38,070 nt of DNA from Herbaspirillum sp. RV1423 (GTDB lineage Bacteria > Pseudomonadota > Gammaproteobacteria > Burkholderiales > Burkholderiaceae_D): positions 1-38,070 of the forward strand of contig NZ_CBXX010000042.1 of assembly GCF_000577615.1 (NCBI RefSeq), given 5' to 3'. A program made the position numbers and the translations under genes. The notes beneath the pieces are model-generated. The model was given only the letters and a program-made list of their open reading frames with translations, was not told where the DNA came from and made no database searches. Shown piece after piece: positions 16,201 to 25,208 of the stretch; positions within the stretch are counted from its first letter, which is position 1, and every line of letters starts with the position of its first letter.

Positions 16201-16344
16201 AAAGACCGATAATTTCCCCGTTGCAACGCACAAAGCGCAACTGGTGTAAACTTGCCTCACCCTAGAAGGCTGTCAGAAGCAGGCTCCCGCAACAAGACTC
16301 GCCGAAACAGCCCGAACCCTTTCCAGTAGTCGTACCGCATCAAC

Positions 16345-17742
16345 GTGTCTCCCTCGCTTATCGTTCCGCTCATCGTCGGCTGTGCGCTGTTCATGGAAAA
16401 CATGGACGTCACTGTCATCGCCACTTCCTTGCCCGCGTTGGCGCGCGATCTCGGGCAAGATCCGATCACCCTGAAACTGGCCCTGACCTCATATGTGGTC
16501 AGCCTCGGCGTGTTCATCCCGATTTCCGGCTGGGTGGCGGACAAGGTCGGGGCGCGCACGATTTTCCGTTCGGCCATGATCACCTTTATGACGGGCTCGA
16601 TACTGTGCGCCTTGTCGAACTCGCTGTTCACCTTCGTCGCGGCGCGCTTCCTGCAAGGCATCGGCGGCGCCATGATGGTGCCGGTGGGGCGTATCATCAT
16701 TGTGCGCTCGGTGTCCAAGGCCGAGCTGGTGAAAGCGATCAGCTACCTGACGCTGCCGTCGCTGTTGGGGCCGGTGATCGGGCCGCCGCTGGGCGGATTC
16801 ATCACGACTTATTTCCACTGGCGCTGGATTTTCCTGATCAATATTCCGATCTGCATCCTCGGCCTTTACCTGGCCGGCCGCTATATCGAAAACTTCCGCG
16901 AGCCCGACGCCGCGCCGCTGGACATGAAAGGTTTTCTCCTGACTGCCTGCGGCGGCGGGGTGGCGATGCTGGGTTTTTCGCTAATTGGCAATCACCTGGT
17001 GCCGCAGGCGTGGCCGGTCGTCATGTGCGTGGTCGGCTCGGTTGCCTTGTTCTTTTATTTCCGCCATGCCATGCGGACCGAATATCCCTTGCTCGATTTG
17101 CGCCTGCTGAAGATCGCGACCTTGCGCGCCAGCGTGCTCGGCGGCTCGCTGTTTCGCGTCGGCCTCGGCGCGGTGCCTTTCCTGCTGCCGCTGGCCTTGC
17201 AGGAAGGGCTTGGGCTTAATCCGTTCGAAGCCGGCACGATCACCTGCGCCTCCGCGTTCGGCGCCATGTTCATGAAGGCTTTGGCGTCAAGGGTGTTGCG
17301 TCGTTATGGGTTTCGCACGGTGCTGATGGTCAATGCGGTATTCGCCGGTATGGCGATCGCCTCTTACGGCCTGTTCTCGTCGCATACGCCGTATTTCGTG
17401 ATGCTGCTCGCGGTGCTGCTCGGCGGCTTCTTCCCGTCGTTGCAGTTCACCTGCCTCAACTCGATTGCGTATGCCGACATCAGCAGCCGCGATGCCGGGC
17501 GCGCGACCAGCATCGCCAGCGTGGTGCAACAATTGTCGCTGGGGATGGGCGTGACGATCGCCGGTCTGGTGCTGCAGATTTCCAATTACCTGCAAGGCCA
17601 CGCGACCATCGTCGAAGCCGATTTCTGGCCGGCGTTTCTGATCGTGGGACTGTTCTCGGTGGCGTCGGTGCCGGTGACGGCGCGCCTGCCGAAGAATGCC
17701 GGCCTCGAACTCACGCGTGGGGAGCGGGTTGCCGGCAAGTGA
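16345..17742 (+). CDS. DHA2 family MFS transporter
   Basis: This 465-residue polytopic membrane protein is an EmrB/QacA-like drug:H+ antiporter. Helix 1 holds FMENMDVTVIATSLPALA (the MDxTVVNVALP-type motif D1). Motif A follows at GWVADKVGARTIF, and RFLQGIGGAMMVPVGR is motif B. SLLGPVIGPPLGGFI is motif C of the exporters. The start is GTG 16345, the first start after an in-frame TAG at 16327; no clear ribosome site is visible. The next ATG would cut into helix 1. It is co-directional with the AraC gene but 144 bases apart, so it probably has its own promoter. The substrate is unknown. Confidence 0.85.
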   Translation: MSPSLIVPLIVGCALFMENMDVTVIATSLPALARDLGQDPITLKLALTSYVVSLGVFIPISGWVADKVGARTIFRSAMITFMTGSILCALSNSLFTFVAARFLQGIGGAMMVPVGRIIIVRSVSKAELVKAISYLTLPSLLGPVIGPPLGGFITTYFHWRWIFLINIPICILGLYLAGRYIENFREPDAAPLDMKGFLLTACGGGVAMLGFSLIGNHLVPQAWPVVMCVVGSVALFFYFRHAMRTEYPLLDLRLLKIATLRASVLGGSLFRVGLGAVPFLLPLALQEGLGLNPFEAGTITCASAFGAMFMKALASRVLRRYGFRTVLMVNAVFAGMAIASYGLFSSHTPYFVMLLAVLLGGFFPSLQFTCLNSIAYADISSRDAGRATSIASVVQQLSLGMGVTIAGLVLQISNYLQGHATIVEADFWPAFLIVGLFSVASVPVTARLPKNAGLELTRGERVAGK

Positions 17743-17818
17743 GATAAACCGATATCCTTCGATAGGCAGGGCGCGGCGCGCGTATTATCATGACGCGTCA
17801 TCTTCCTCAGGAGTTCTC

Positions 17819-18517
17819 ATGCGGCCACTCAAGAAATTCAAACATGCTTCCATCGCGGCGGGTCTGGTGCTGACCAGCACGCTGGCGTTGGCCCTGTCCT
17901 TGTCCGACCTCAGCAACCAGGACGCTACCAGCGGCCTGAAAGCCGCGCTGGAGAAGGGTGCCGATGTCGCCGTGTCCAAGCTCGGCGTGGAGAATGGTTT
18001 CCTCAATAACGACAAGGTCAAGATTGGCCTGCCGGGACCGCTTGAGAAAGCCATGCCTTTGCTCAAGATGACCGGCCAGGGCCAGAAGCTGGACGATCTG
18101 GTGGTGTCGATGAACCGTGCGGCCGAATCTGCGGTGCCGCTGGCCAAGCCCTTGCTGCTCAATGCGGTCAAGTCGATGTCGGTGACCGACGCCAAGAACA
18201 TCCTGACCGGCGGCGACACGTCGGTGACCGATTTCTTCCGCCAGAAGACGGCCGCGCCGCTCGCCGAGAAATTCCTGCCCATCGTCAAGAAGATCACCGA
18301 CAAGAACGGTCTTTCGGCCAAGTACAACGCCACCATGGGGCAGGTTGCCAAGACCGGACTGGTGTCCGGCAACGAAGCCACGGTGGAAGGCTATGTCACC
18401 CAGCGTTCGCTGGACGGTTTGTTCACCATGATCGGTGAAGAAGAAAAAGCCATCCGTCGCGACCCGGTCGGCACCGGCAGCGCGATCATCGGCAAGGTGT
18501 TCGGCGCGTTGAAGTGA
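17819..18517 (+). CDS. exported DUF4197 protein
   Basis: ATG 17819 with AGGAG seven bases upstream gives a 232-residue protein. A signal peptide (RPLKKFKHASIAAGLVLTST, cleavage near residues 24-27) precedes a mainly helical domain with the DUF4197 pattern: GLKAALEKGADVAVSKLG, a conserved KIGLPGPLEKA, and VTDFFRQKTAAPLAEKF. The family occurs in the periplasm of proteobacteria and has no known activity. It is probably a single-gene unit: the upstream gene is 76 bases away, and no operon partner follows. Confidence 0.8.
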   Translation: MRPLKKFKHASIAAGLVLTSTLALALSLSDLSNQDATSGLKAALEKGADVAVSKLGVENGFLNNDKVKIGLPGPLEKAMPLLKMTGQGQKLDDLVVSMNRAAESAVPLAKPLLLNAVKSMSVTDAKNILTGGDTSVTDFFRQKTAAPLAEKFLPIVKKITDKNGLSAKYNATMGQVAKTGLVSGNEATVEGYVTQRSLDGLFTMIGEEEKAIRRDPVGTGSAIIGKVFGALK

Positions 18518-18606
18518 GCGGGGCGTTTCGCTGAACGCGAATCTGGAGGTTTGCTCAAGCCTGTGTCGATCACCCCTGCGATCGGCGCAGGTAGTCTGAT
18601 GAAATA

Positions 18607-18780
18607 ATGGCAGGGTGTTTGTTCCTTTGCCAAATGGTTTTCAGCACGACCAAGAAAGAATGCGTTGTTCCGTTCTCAGCCGTATGAATCTCAACGTCGA
18701 CGGCCAGTATCGAGAAGCGACTGGACGCGAGAAAAGTGGAACGGCTCTCCGACCGTCTAGAAGCGGCGAAGGCCTCGTAG
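18607..18780 (+). pseudogene. possible decayed small gene at the island edge
   Basis: One frame reads from ATG 18607 to an in-frame TGA at 18685, then continues to TAG at 18778. The second part, TASIEKRLDARKVERLSDR with the end LEAAKAS, has the look of a real amphipathic helical C-terminus, unlike the other frames. The whole could be a gene remnant broken by the TGA. I do not recognise a family. It sits between the DUF4197 gene and a block of unlike composition, where relics of an insertion would be expected. Chance cannot be excluded. Confidence 0.2.
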
Positions 18781-18782
18781 CA

Positions 18783-19967
18783 TCATCGGTCAATCAAACG
18801 GGCGAAGCGCAAGCTCTCGCCATTGTCGGACAGCCGGATCCTCAAGATCACGAATACCACTACTAGCGCCGCGAACAGCCAGCCGCTCCACAATGCGCCA
18901 TGCATCCCCATTGACGTGATGAACGCGCCACCCAGCGCCGAGCCCAACACCACGCCTAGGTTCGCCGCCGAAATGTACAGGCTGGTGGCGAACTCCGGTG
19001 CCTCCGGCGCTGCCGATATCAGCCAGACCTGACTCACGATCAAACCGCTGGTGTGCGCTGCGCCCCATAGCAGGCACACCGGTAGCATTACTGTTAGCGA
19101 TGCCGAACCAAAAACATGCAGCACGACATAAGCACTCGCCAGCACCATGGGGTATAGCAGTACAGCGCGCACACGATTGCGCCCCAGCCAGCGGCCCGCC
19201 AGTAGATTGCCCAATACGCCTCCCACGCCGAACACCACAAGCAGAAAGCTGATAGTCTCGCCACTCAAGCTGGTCTCGCGCGCCAGGAATTCGGCCGCAT
19301 AGCTATATACCGAGAACATTGCGCCGAACACGCAAACGGCCATCGCGACGGCCAGCCAGACTCCGGATTTGCGCAGAATGGCAAGTTGGCGTCCATAAGA
19401 AGGCGTCTGTGTCTTCGATTGGGCGGGTAACATCATCCACAAGCCCAGCGCCGCCACCAGATTGATCACCGCGCAGAGTACAAACGACGCCTCGTAGGAC
19501 ATCTTTGCCTGAATCCAGGTGGTCAGCGGTACGCCTAGCACCAAACCCATGCTGGTGCCAACGAAGGCCATGGCTGTAGCATGGGTTGCCCGCTCCGGTG
19601 GATATAGTGATGTCGCTGCTGCGAAGGCAACCGAAAAGAAAACCGGATGCAGCATCGCAGAAGGTATGCGCAGGGCCATTAGTGCGCCAAAGCTATCCAT
19701 CCGGGCCGATAGCAGGCTACACAGACTGAAGACCAGCAGCGATCCTGTGAGTACTTTGCGTCGGTCAAAGCGCGACATCCACAGCACCAGGAATGGCCCG
19801 CACGCGGCCACAATCAAGGCGAAGAGCCCGATGAGCCAGCCGGCCTGTGCCACGCTGATGCCATACCGCGCAATGATGGCAGGAAGGATGCCGACTACAC
19901 CGAACTCCAAGGTATACAAACCGAACAGGCCCAGCGCGATGAAGAATAGGCTACGACCGGCGCTCAT
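18783..19967 (-). CDS. DHA1 family MFS transporter (AraJ/SotB-like)
   Basis: This 394-residue protein has about twelve transmembrane helices. The first helix LEFGVVGILPAIIARYGIS and motif A-like WMSRFDRRKVL are typical of the AraJ/SotB/Cmx exporter group. FVGTSMGLVLGVPLTTWI lies at the helix-5 antiporter motif. The start overlaps the stop of the upstream serine hydrolase by four bases (ATGA), so the two are co-translated. With a divergent LysR gene they form a self-contained unit, perhaps hydrolysis plus export of a toxic compound. Base composition is visibly less GC-biased at third positions than in nearby genes, hinting at transfer. Confidence 0.87.
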   Translation of the reverse strand: MSAGRSLFFIALGLFGLYTLEFGVVGILPAIIARYGISVAQAGWLIGLFALIVAACGPFLVLWMSRFDRRKVLTGSLLVFSLCSLLSARMDSFGALMALRIPSAMLHPVFFSVAFAAATSLYPPERATHATAMAFVGTSMGLVLGVPLTTWIQAKMSYEASFVLCAVINLVAALGLWMMLPAQSKTQTPSYGRQLAILRKSGVWLAVAMAVCVFGAMFSVYSYAAEFLARETSLSGETISFLLVVFGVGGVLGNLLAGRWLGRNRVRAVLLYPMVLASAYVVLHVFGSASLTVMLPVCLLWGAAHTSGLIVSQVWLISAAPEAPEFATSLYISAANLGVVLGSALGGAFITSMGMHGALWSGWLFAALVVVFVILRIRLSDNGESLRFARLIDR

Positions 19968-21163
19968 GCGCGAATCTCCATCGGATCAGCGCCATAAACC
20001 GCATCGCGCAGATCGGTGACGAAGCGACCGGACATGCCCTCGTACAACGTGTTGGTGAAAGCTACCACACTCAGACCCTGTGTCGGATCGACAAACCACG
20101 AGTGACCATATGCTCCGCCCCAGCGCCAAGTGCCGACCGACTCCGGCGATGCGGCGGCCACGGGATCGCGCAACACCGAGAATCCAAGGCCGAAGCCACA
20201 TCCGGGTACATTCGGCAAATTCAATCCACGCGTCTGATCTCGGCCCATTTCCGCCACCAGTGCGGGGGAAAGCAGCGGAGCACCTCCTTGACGCAATACT
20301 TCCAGCAAGCGCAGGAAATCCCCTGCGCTACCAACCATACCGGCGCCACCGGACGGAAACGCGTCACTGTCGAAGGCACGCGCCGGTGCGTAGCGAATAC
20401 CGACAGTCCCCTCGAAGGCGGGCACGACATCCAATTCCCGCATGCGGCGAGGTACCGGCGTATCGTTGACGTAGGCTGCCGCCAGACGACCCGCGTCGTG
20501 CGCGGCGAAGGCGGTGTCGCTCATACCCAACGGACCAGTCACCAGCGACTGTATAGCCTTGCCGAGTGCTTGGTCGGACACCATCTCGATCACTGCACCG
20601 AGCACGTCGGTGGCCAGGGAATAGCCCCACGATGTTCCCGGCGAATATAGCAGCGGCACGCTAGCGAGGCGACGCAGGTTCTCCGTCAGCGTGATACTGG
20701 ATTGGTCCATACCGTCAGAGATCCCGGCCACGGCGTAGGGCCCGCCCTCATCGCTCTCGAAGAAGCGATATCCGAGGCCAGCGGTATGGCTCAGTAGTTG
20801 TCGCGGCGTGATGAGCACCATGGCGCCGTCGGGCAGGCGCGGCCGGAAATCGGGCAGCCAGCGTTTGATGCTTTCATCCAGATCGAGACGTCCCTGTTCC
20901 ACTAGCACCATGGCTGCGGTGGAGACGATTGGCTTGCTTACCGAAGCCAGCCGAAACAACGAGTCTTCGGTCATCGCTCGACCTGCTTCGTAATCGGCAC
21001 TCCCGGCGGCACGGTGGTGGATCAGTTCGCCATTCCTGGAGACAAGCACTACCGCGCCGACCAGCCGCTGATCGGCTATAGCACGTTCGACAACGGTATC
21101 GACACGGTGAGAAAGCTGCGTTGAAGGAGCATCGATGCAAAGAGACGATGGACAAGCTGACAT
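19964..21163 (-). CDS. serine hydrolase of the beta-lactamase / family VIII esterase fold
   Basis: This 399-residue protein has the serine beta-lactamase (class C, family VIII esterase) fold. The nucleophile motif SVSK is at 74-77 (SxxK) and the second motif YSL at 181-183 (Y-x-x), within SPGTSWGYSLATDVLG. The third motif region is near GAYGHSWFVDP, where HSW replaces the KTG of true beta-lactamases, as in family VIII esterases. No signal peptide is seen, so it is probably cytoplasmic, favouring an esterase or amidase role over beta-lactam resistance. It is first in a two-gene unit with the MFS exporter and divergent from a LysR gene. Confidence 0.85.
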   Translation of the reverse strand: MSACPSSLCIDAPSTQLSHRVDTVVERAIADQRLVGAVVLVSRNGELIHHRAAGSADYEAGRAMTEDSLFRLASVSKPIVSTAAMVLVEQGRLDLDESIKRWLPDFRPRLPDGAMVLITPRQLLSHTAGLGYRFFESDEGGPYAVAGISDGMDQSSITLTENLRRLASVPLLYSPGTSWGYSLATDVLGAVIEMVSDQALGKAIQSLVTGPLGMSDTAFAAHDAGRLAAAYVNDTPVPRRMRELDVVPAFEGTVGIRYAPARAFDSDAFPSGGAGMVGSAGDFLRLLEVLRQGGAPLLSPALVAEMGRDQTRGLNLPNVPGCGFGLGFSVLRDPVAAASPESVGTWRWGGAYGHSWFVDPTQGLSVVAFTNTLYEGMSGRFVTDLRDAVYGADPMEIRA

Positions 21164-21245
21164 GTGGATTTCCTATGGTGAGGGATTAGCCTCGAACGAT
21201 AGGACTTCTGCAACTAAAGAAAAAGTAGGCTAGAGTTCCTTTATA

Positions 21246-21265
21246 TACGGACACTATTGTCCGTA
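21246..21265. promoter_or_regulatory. palindromic operator candidate in the LysR/hydrolase divergent promoter
   Basis: TACGGACA (21246-21253) and TGTCCGTA (21258-21265) form a perfect inverted repeat with a 4-base centre, 26 bases before the LysR start. It lies in the 128-base gap shared with the divergent hydrolase gene and is a likely regulator-binding site. The tight spacing is shorter than the usual T-N11-A LysR box, though LysR proteins also bind such dyads. Confidence 0.55.
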
Positions 21266-21291
21266 ATAGAGAGTAAAGAATAAGGTAAGCC

Positions 21292-22215
21292 ATGGACAGC
21301 CTGAGCAGCTTCACTGTGTTCGTGCAGGTAGCTAAAACACGCAGCTTTGTCGCCGCAGGCCGCCTGCTGGGTGTGTCGGCTTCGGCTGTGGGCAAGAGCG
21401 TGGCGCGTCTGGAGGCTAAGCTTGGTGTGCGATTGTTCCACCGCAGCACACGCAGCATCACATTGACTGCTGAAGGCGCCCTGTTTTTAGAGCGCAGCCA
21501 GCGCATCCTTGCCGAGATCGAGGCGACGGAACAGGAACTTCTGCAAGCGACCACCACGCCTCGGGGGCGCCTGCGTGTTAGTCTGCCGCTGGTCAATTCG
21601 CTCGTATTACCGGTGCTTGGGGAGTTCATGCGCGAGTATCCGGAGATCGAACTGGATCTGGACTTTACTGACCGTCTGGTCGACGTAATCGAGGAAGGCT
21701 TCGATGCAGTGGTGCGCACCGGCGAACCAACCGATTCACGCCTGTCAGCGCGGCGGCTGGGTTCGTTCCAGATACTGCTGGTGGCGTCGCCTGAATATCT
21801 GGAGCGGCGCGGCAGCCCGAAACGGCCCGCTGATTTAGTTGACCATGCCTGCTTGCACTACCGTTTTCCGAACACCGGAAAACTGGAAGTATGGCCATTG
21901 CGCGTCGAAGCGGATGCGCCCGAATTTCAGCTACCGACATCAATGATCTGCAACAACATTGAGACGCAAATGTGTTTTGCATTGCAAGGCCTGGGCATCA
22001 CCTGTCTGCCGGACTTCGCCATCCGCGACGCGCTGGCCGAGGGCCGCCTGCGTACCGTGCTGAATAAGTACGTGGAGCGTACCGGCACCTTTCACTTGCT
22101 ATGGCCTTCCGGCCGGCAGGCTTCAACCAAGATCCGGGTGTTCATCGACTTCCTGAGCGAGCGAGTGTTTCCCAACGCAGCGGAGAAAATATTCATGACG
22201 AAACGTGCAAGCTAA
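21292..22215 (+). CDS. LysR family transcriptional regulator
   Basis: This 307-residue protein has the N-terminal LysR winged helix (about 1-60: LSSFTVFVQVAKTRSFVAAG, then LGVSASAVGKSVARLEAKLG) and a C-terminal effector-binding domain (about 90-300). GLGITCLPDFAIRDAL is the usual late signature. It is most like the CrgA/DsdC-style group that controls divergent transporters or hydrolases. It faces away from the serine hydrolase/MFS pair with a perfect dyad between them, so it likely regulates that pair and itself in response to the substrate. Confidence 0.9.
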   Translation: MDSLSSFTVFVQVAKTRSFVAAGRLLGVSASAVGKSVARLEAKLGVRLFHRSTRSITLTAEGALFLERSQRILAEIEATEQELLQATTTPRGRLRVSLPLVNSLVLPVLGEFMREYPEIELDLDFTDRLVDVIEEGFDAVVRTGEPTDSRLSARRLGSFQILLVASPEYLERRGSPKRPADLVDHACLHYRFPNTGKLEVWPLRVEADAPEFQLPTSMICNNIETQMCFALQGLGITCLPDFAIRDALAEGRLRTVLNKYVERTGTFHLLWPSGRQASTKIRVFIDFLSERVFPNAAEKIFMTKRAS

Positions 22216-22251
22216 CCGACAGGCGCTTCAAGCTGTAGCTCAAGCCCAATC

Positions 22252-22731
22252 TTACAGCGGACGGTGCATGAATATCGCTTTTCCGGTCTCAGGCTTCAAT
22301 TCGTAGCCGACAAAACCGCAGGCAGCGTAGAGTGAACGCGCCACGGTGTTCCCTTCCAGCACTTCCAGCGTGATCTTGCAACAGCCGAGTTCGCGCGCGC
22401 ATGTTTCCACCGCCTGCATCAACTGCCTTGCAATGCCGCGGCCGCGGTAGGCGGGGGCGACGGCGAAGTCGTGGATGTTGAGCAAGGGTTTGCAGGCAAA
22501 GCTGGAAAAGCCCTCGATGCAATTGGCGAATCCGGCCGGCTGGTCGCCGTCGAACGCCAGGAATACATGGACGGCAGGGCGTTTGCGCAATTCATCGATC
22601 AGATGGTCGCGCACGAAAGCGGAGATGCCTTCGCCGCCGCCCATCAGATCGGATGCATAGGCATCGAGCATGTCGAGAATGGCGACGCCATGTCGCGGAT
22701 TGTTGAGATCAGCCTTGATGACGTCGATCAA
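22252..22731 (-). CDS. GNAT family N-acetyltransferase
   Basis: This 159-residue acetyltransferase has the acetyl-CoA motif A DFAVAPAYRGRGIARQLMQA (about 97-116; pyrophosphate loop R-G-R-G-I-A) and motif B with the C-terminal LYAACGFVGYE. The length is that of a single GNAT domain. The acceptor substrate cannot be read. It lies 36 bases from the convergent LysR stop, outside the accessory block, and 41 bases downstream of the helicase gene, so it could be read through from that transcript. Confidence 0.83.
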   Translation of the reverse strand: MIDVIKADLNNPRHGVAILDMLDAYASDLMGGGEGISAFVRDHLIDELRKRPAVHVFLAFDGDQPAGFANCIEGFSSFACKPLLNIHDFAVAPAYRGRGIARQLMQAVETCARELGCCKITLEVLEGNTVARSLYAACGFVGYELKPETGKAIFMHRPL

Positions 22732-22772
22732 TTCGGATGCCTTTCTACGCGATGCAATCGGAAGCGCTTAGT

Positions 22773-24179
22773 TTACCTGCCGCGACCGCCGGAACGGTGT
22801 GTCGATGCCGACGGACGCGCAGCAGCAGGGCCGCGGTTTTGCGCCGGGCCCTGGCCTTGCGGTTTGGCCGGACCGCCCTGACGCGGCTTGGCTGCCTGCG
22901 GCTGGCCTTGCCCGCTGGATTTATTCGGTTGCTGGGCGCCATTGCCGCCGCGACCGCCGCCTTGTGGACGGCGTCCGCCACCACCACCGCCGCGATGGCC
23001 GTCGCTGCGCAATTGGATCGGCTGCGGTTTGGCCTTCGGATCGGGTTCGAAGCCGGGTACGATTTCCACCGGAATGTCGCGCTTGATGAAGCGCTCGATG
23101 TCATGCAGCAAGTCGCGTTCGTCGACGCATACCAGCGACACGGCGGAACCCGTTGCGCCGGCGCGGCCGGTGCGGCCGATGCGGTGGACGTAATCTTCCG
23201 CCACGTTCGGCAAATCGTAGTTGACCACATGCGGCAACTGGTCGATGTCGATGCCGCGCGCGGCGATATCGGTGGCGATCAGCGCCTGCAGCTTGCCGTC
23301 CTTGAAGTCGGCCAGCGCGCGCGTACGCGCCGCCTGGCTCTTGTTGCCGTGGATCGCCATGGCGGTGATCCCATCGCGCTCCAGTTGTTCGACCAGCTTG
23401 TTGGCGCCATGCTTGGTGCGGGTGAACACCAGCACTTGGTTCCATTGATTGGTCTTGATCAGGTGCGCCAGCAGCGGATGCTTTTTGTCGCGATCGACCG
23501 GATGGATTTTTTGACCGATGATTTCGACGGTCGAATTGCGGCGCGCTACCTCGATCATCGCGGGCGTATTCAGCAAGCCATCGGCGAGCGCCTTGATTTC
23601 GTCGGAGAAGGTGGCCGAAAACAGCAGGTTCTGACGCTTCTTCGGCAGGATTGCGAGAATCTTCTTGATATCGCGAATGAAGCCCATGTCCAGCATGCGA
23701 TCGGCTTCGTCCAGTATCAGGACCTGGACGCTTTTCAGGTCGACGGTATTTTGCTGCATGTGATCCAGCAGACGGCCCGGCGTGGCGACGAGAATGTCGA
23801 CGCCTTGCTTGAGCAGGCGGATTTGCGGATTGATGCCGACGCCGCCGAAGATGCAGGCGGAGGTCAGTTGCAGGTACTTGCCGTAGGTGCGCACGCTTTC
23901 TTCAACCTGCGCGGCGAGTTCGCGCGTCGGGGTCAGGATCAGTGCGCGGATCGGCACGTGGCCGTTGACTTTGATGCGTTCGACGGAAGACAGGCGTTGC
24001 AGCAGCGGCAGCGTGAAACCGGCGGTCTTGCCGGTGCCGGTTTGCGCGCCGGCCAGCAGGTCGCCGCCGCCGAGCACGGCGGGAATGGCTTGCGTCTGGA
24101 TCGGAGTCGGAGTGGTATAGCCTTGTTCGGTTACGGCACGAACGATTTCCTCGGAAAGACCGAGAGATGAGAATGACAT
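22773..24179 (-). CDS. rhlE: DEAD-box RNA helicase RhlE
   Basis: This ATP-dependent RNA helicase of 468 residues has the Q motif TPTPIQTQ (23-30), Walker A AQTGTGKT (45-52), [13 protein letters not shown] in [17 protein letters not shown] in LFSATFS, and the C-domain motifs ARGIDI and HRIGRTGR. The last 75 or so residues are a low-complexity, Gly/Gln/Pro/Arg-rich tail starting [10 protein letters not shown], typical of RhlE and thought to bind RNA or support condensates. ATG 24179 opens the family sequence [12 protein letters not shown]; the longer upstream frame is not conserved in character. RhlE acts in ribosome assembly and mRNA turnover. Confidence 0.9.
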   Translation of the reverse strand: MSFSSLGLSEEIVRAVTEQGYTTPTPIQTQAIPAVLGGGDLLAGAQTGTGKTAGFTLPLLQRLSSVERIKVNGHVPIRALILTPTRELAAQVEESVRTYGKYLQLTSACIFGGVGINPQIRLLKQGVDILVATPGRLLDHMQQNTVDLKSVQVLILDEADRMLDMGFIRDIKKILAILPKKRQNLLFSATFSDEIKALADGLLNTPAMIEVARRNSTVEIIGQKIHPVDRDKKHPLLAHLIKTNQWNQVLVFTRTKHGANKLVEQLERDGITAMAIHGNKSQAARTRALADFKDGKLQALIATDIAARGIDIDQLPHVVNYDLPNVAEDYVHRIGRTGRAGATGSAVSLVCVDERDLLHDIERFIKRDIPVEIVPGFEPDPKAKPQPIQLRSDGHRGGGGGGRRPQGGGRGGNGAQQPNKSSGQGQPQAAKPRQGGPAKPQGQGPAQNRGPAAARPSASTHRSGGRGR

Positions 24180-24350
24180 AAATGGAATTTTAAAATATCG
24201 GCCTGTCGCCGCAAAGGGCGCCAGTCGCAGGCAAACGGGTTGAAACGTCGGGAGGACAGCGGACTTTGACTGGAGAATGTGCCGCACGGGCGGTAGTATA
24301 ACAGGTGCCGGCGCGTGCGGCGCACGAATATGGAAATGCGCGGAAGTCGA

Positions 24351-24369
24351 CATTGCCCGTGCGGCAATG
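24351..24369. repeat. hairpin between rhlE and the upstream hydrolase gene
   Basis: CATTGCC (24351-24357) and GGCAATG (24363-24369) pair perfectly around CGTGC. It is 54 bases past the end of the hydrolase gene (minus strand) and upstream of rhlE. There is no T-run, so it is either a weak terminator for the hydrolase or part of a long rhlE leader. Confidence 0.4.
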
Positions 24370-24422
24370 CCGCGATACGATCAGGCGTAAGCCGGCCGCA
24401 TCATCCACAAGCTGAAGCAGGC

Positions 24423-25208
24423 TTAAGTCCGCGTCTGCGCGGCAAGGAAATCCAGCATCGGCGGCAGCACCAGCTTGCTCTGCATCAGTCCGCCGAAATG
24501 CGTCACGCCGGGCAGCGACACGAAGGCCGCGCGCGGCAGCAATCCGGCGCAGCGCCTGATCGCCGCATGGCGCGCGTCGGCATCGCCGCAAAACATCAGG
24601 CAGGGCATGTCGATCAGCGGCAACAATTCTTCCATCGAGACGCGCGGCTGTTGGGCGGCGGCCGCCAACGCCGGCAAGTCGTTGGCGCGGATCATCATTT
24701 TCACTTCGGGCGAGATGCGTTCATTGAGCACGCCTTCAAAGGCGGCGATGAAGGCCTCGGCGTCGGTGCCGTCGAGACCTTTGAAGGCGTCCCAACTGGC
24801 GTCGGCATAGGGATGCGCTGCGCCGAGGATCAGCGATTGCAGTCGGTCTCGCGCATGGCGCATCAGGCCGTAGCCGACCCAGCCGCCGAGCGAGTAGCCG
24901 CAATAATTGACCTGGTTGATCTTGAGCGCATCGAGGATCGCGAGCACGTCTTGGCTGCGCTGTTGCAGCGTATAGGCCGCCGTCTCACGCGGTTTGTCGC
25001 TGAGGCCGTGGCCAAGCGCATCGAGCGCGATGACGCGATAATGCTTTTGCAGGACTTCGGTAAAACCGAAAAAGCGCCAGGCCTGCGAACTGCTGGTGAA
25101 GCCATGATGCAGGAACAAGTCAGGGCCTTCGCCGCTGATTTCGTAGTGGATGCGCCGTCCGGCGCTGACGACAAATGGCATGGTGTTTATGTTGGGGCGG
25201 GTTTGCAT
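24423..25208 (-). CDS. alpha/beta hydrolase
   Basis: This 261-residue alpha/beta-hydrolase has the oxyanion segment LFLHHGFTSSS (about 31-41), nucleophile elbow GYSLGG with S106, and a late histidine in GVTHFGG. ALDALGHGLSDKP is the common strand-4 signature of the epoxide hydrolase/esterase-like group. The substrate is unknown. The start at 25208 overlaps the upstream VOC gene by 22 bases; ATG 25181 (residue 10) would give a 5-base gap and keep the whole domain. Neither start has a strong ribosome site. It is probably co-transcribed with the VOC gene. Confidence 0.82.
   Translation of the reverse strand: MQTRPNINTMPFVVSAGRRIHYEISGEGPDLFLHHGFTSSSQAWRFFGFTEVLQKHYRVIALDALGHGLSDKPRETAAYTLQQRSQDVLAILDALKINQVNYCGYSLGGWVGYGLMRHARDRLQSLILGAAHPYADASWDAFKGLDGTDAEAFIAAFEGVLNERISPEVKMMIRANDLPALAAAAQQPRVSMEELLPLIDMPCLMFCGDADARHAAIRRCAGLLPRAAFVSLPGVTHFGGLMQSKLVLPPMLDFLAAQTRT

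Noticed and set aside
19964..21163. true beta-lactamase (AmpC)
   Set aside because: No signal peptide and no KTG triad motif; HSW at the third motif favours a family VIII esterase-type enzyme.
22737..24170. 477-codon open frame on the plus strand
   Set aside because: It lies antisense to rhlE, whose helicase motifs are all intact. Its product is a low-complexity mirror of the GC-rich codon pattern with no domain.
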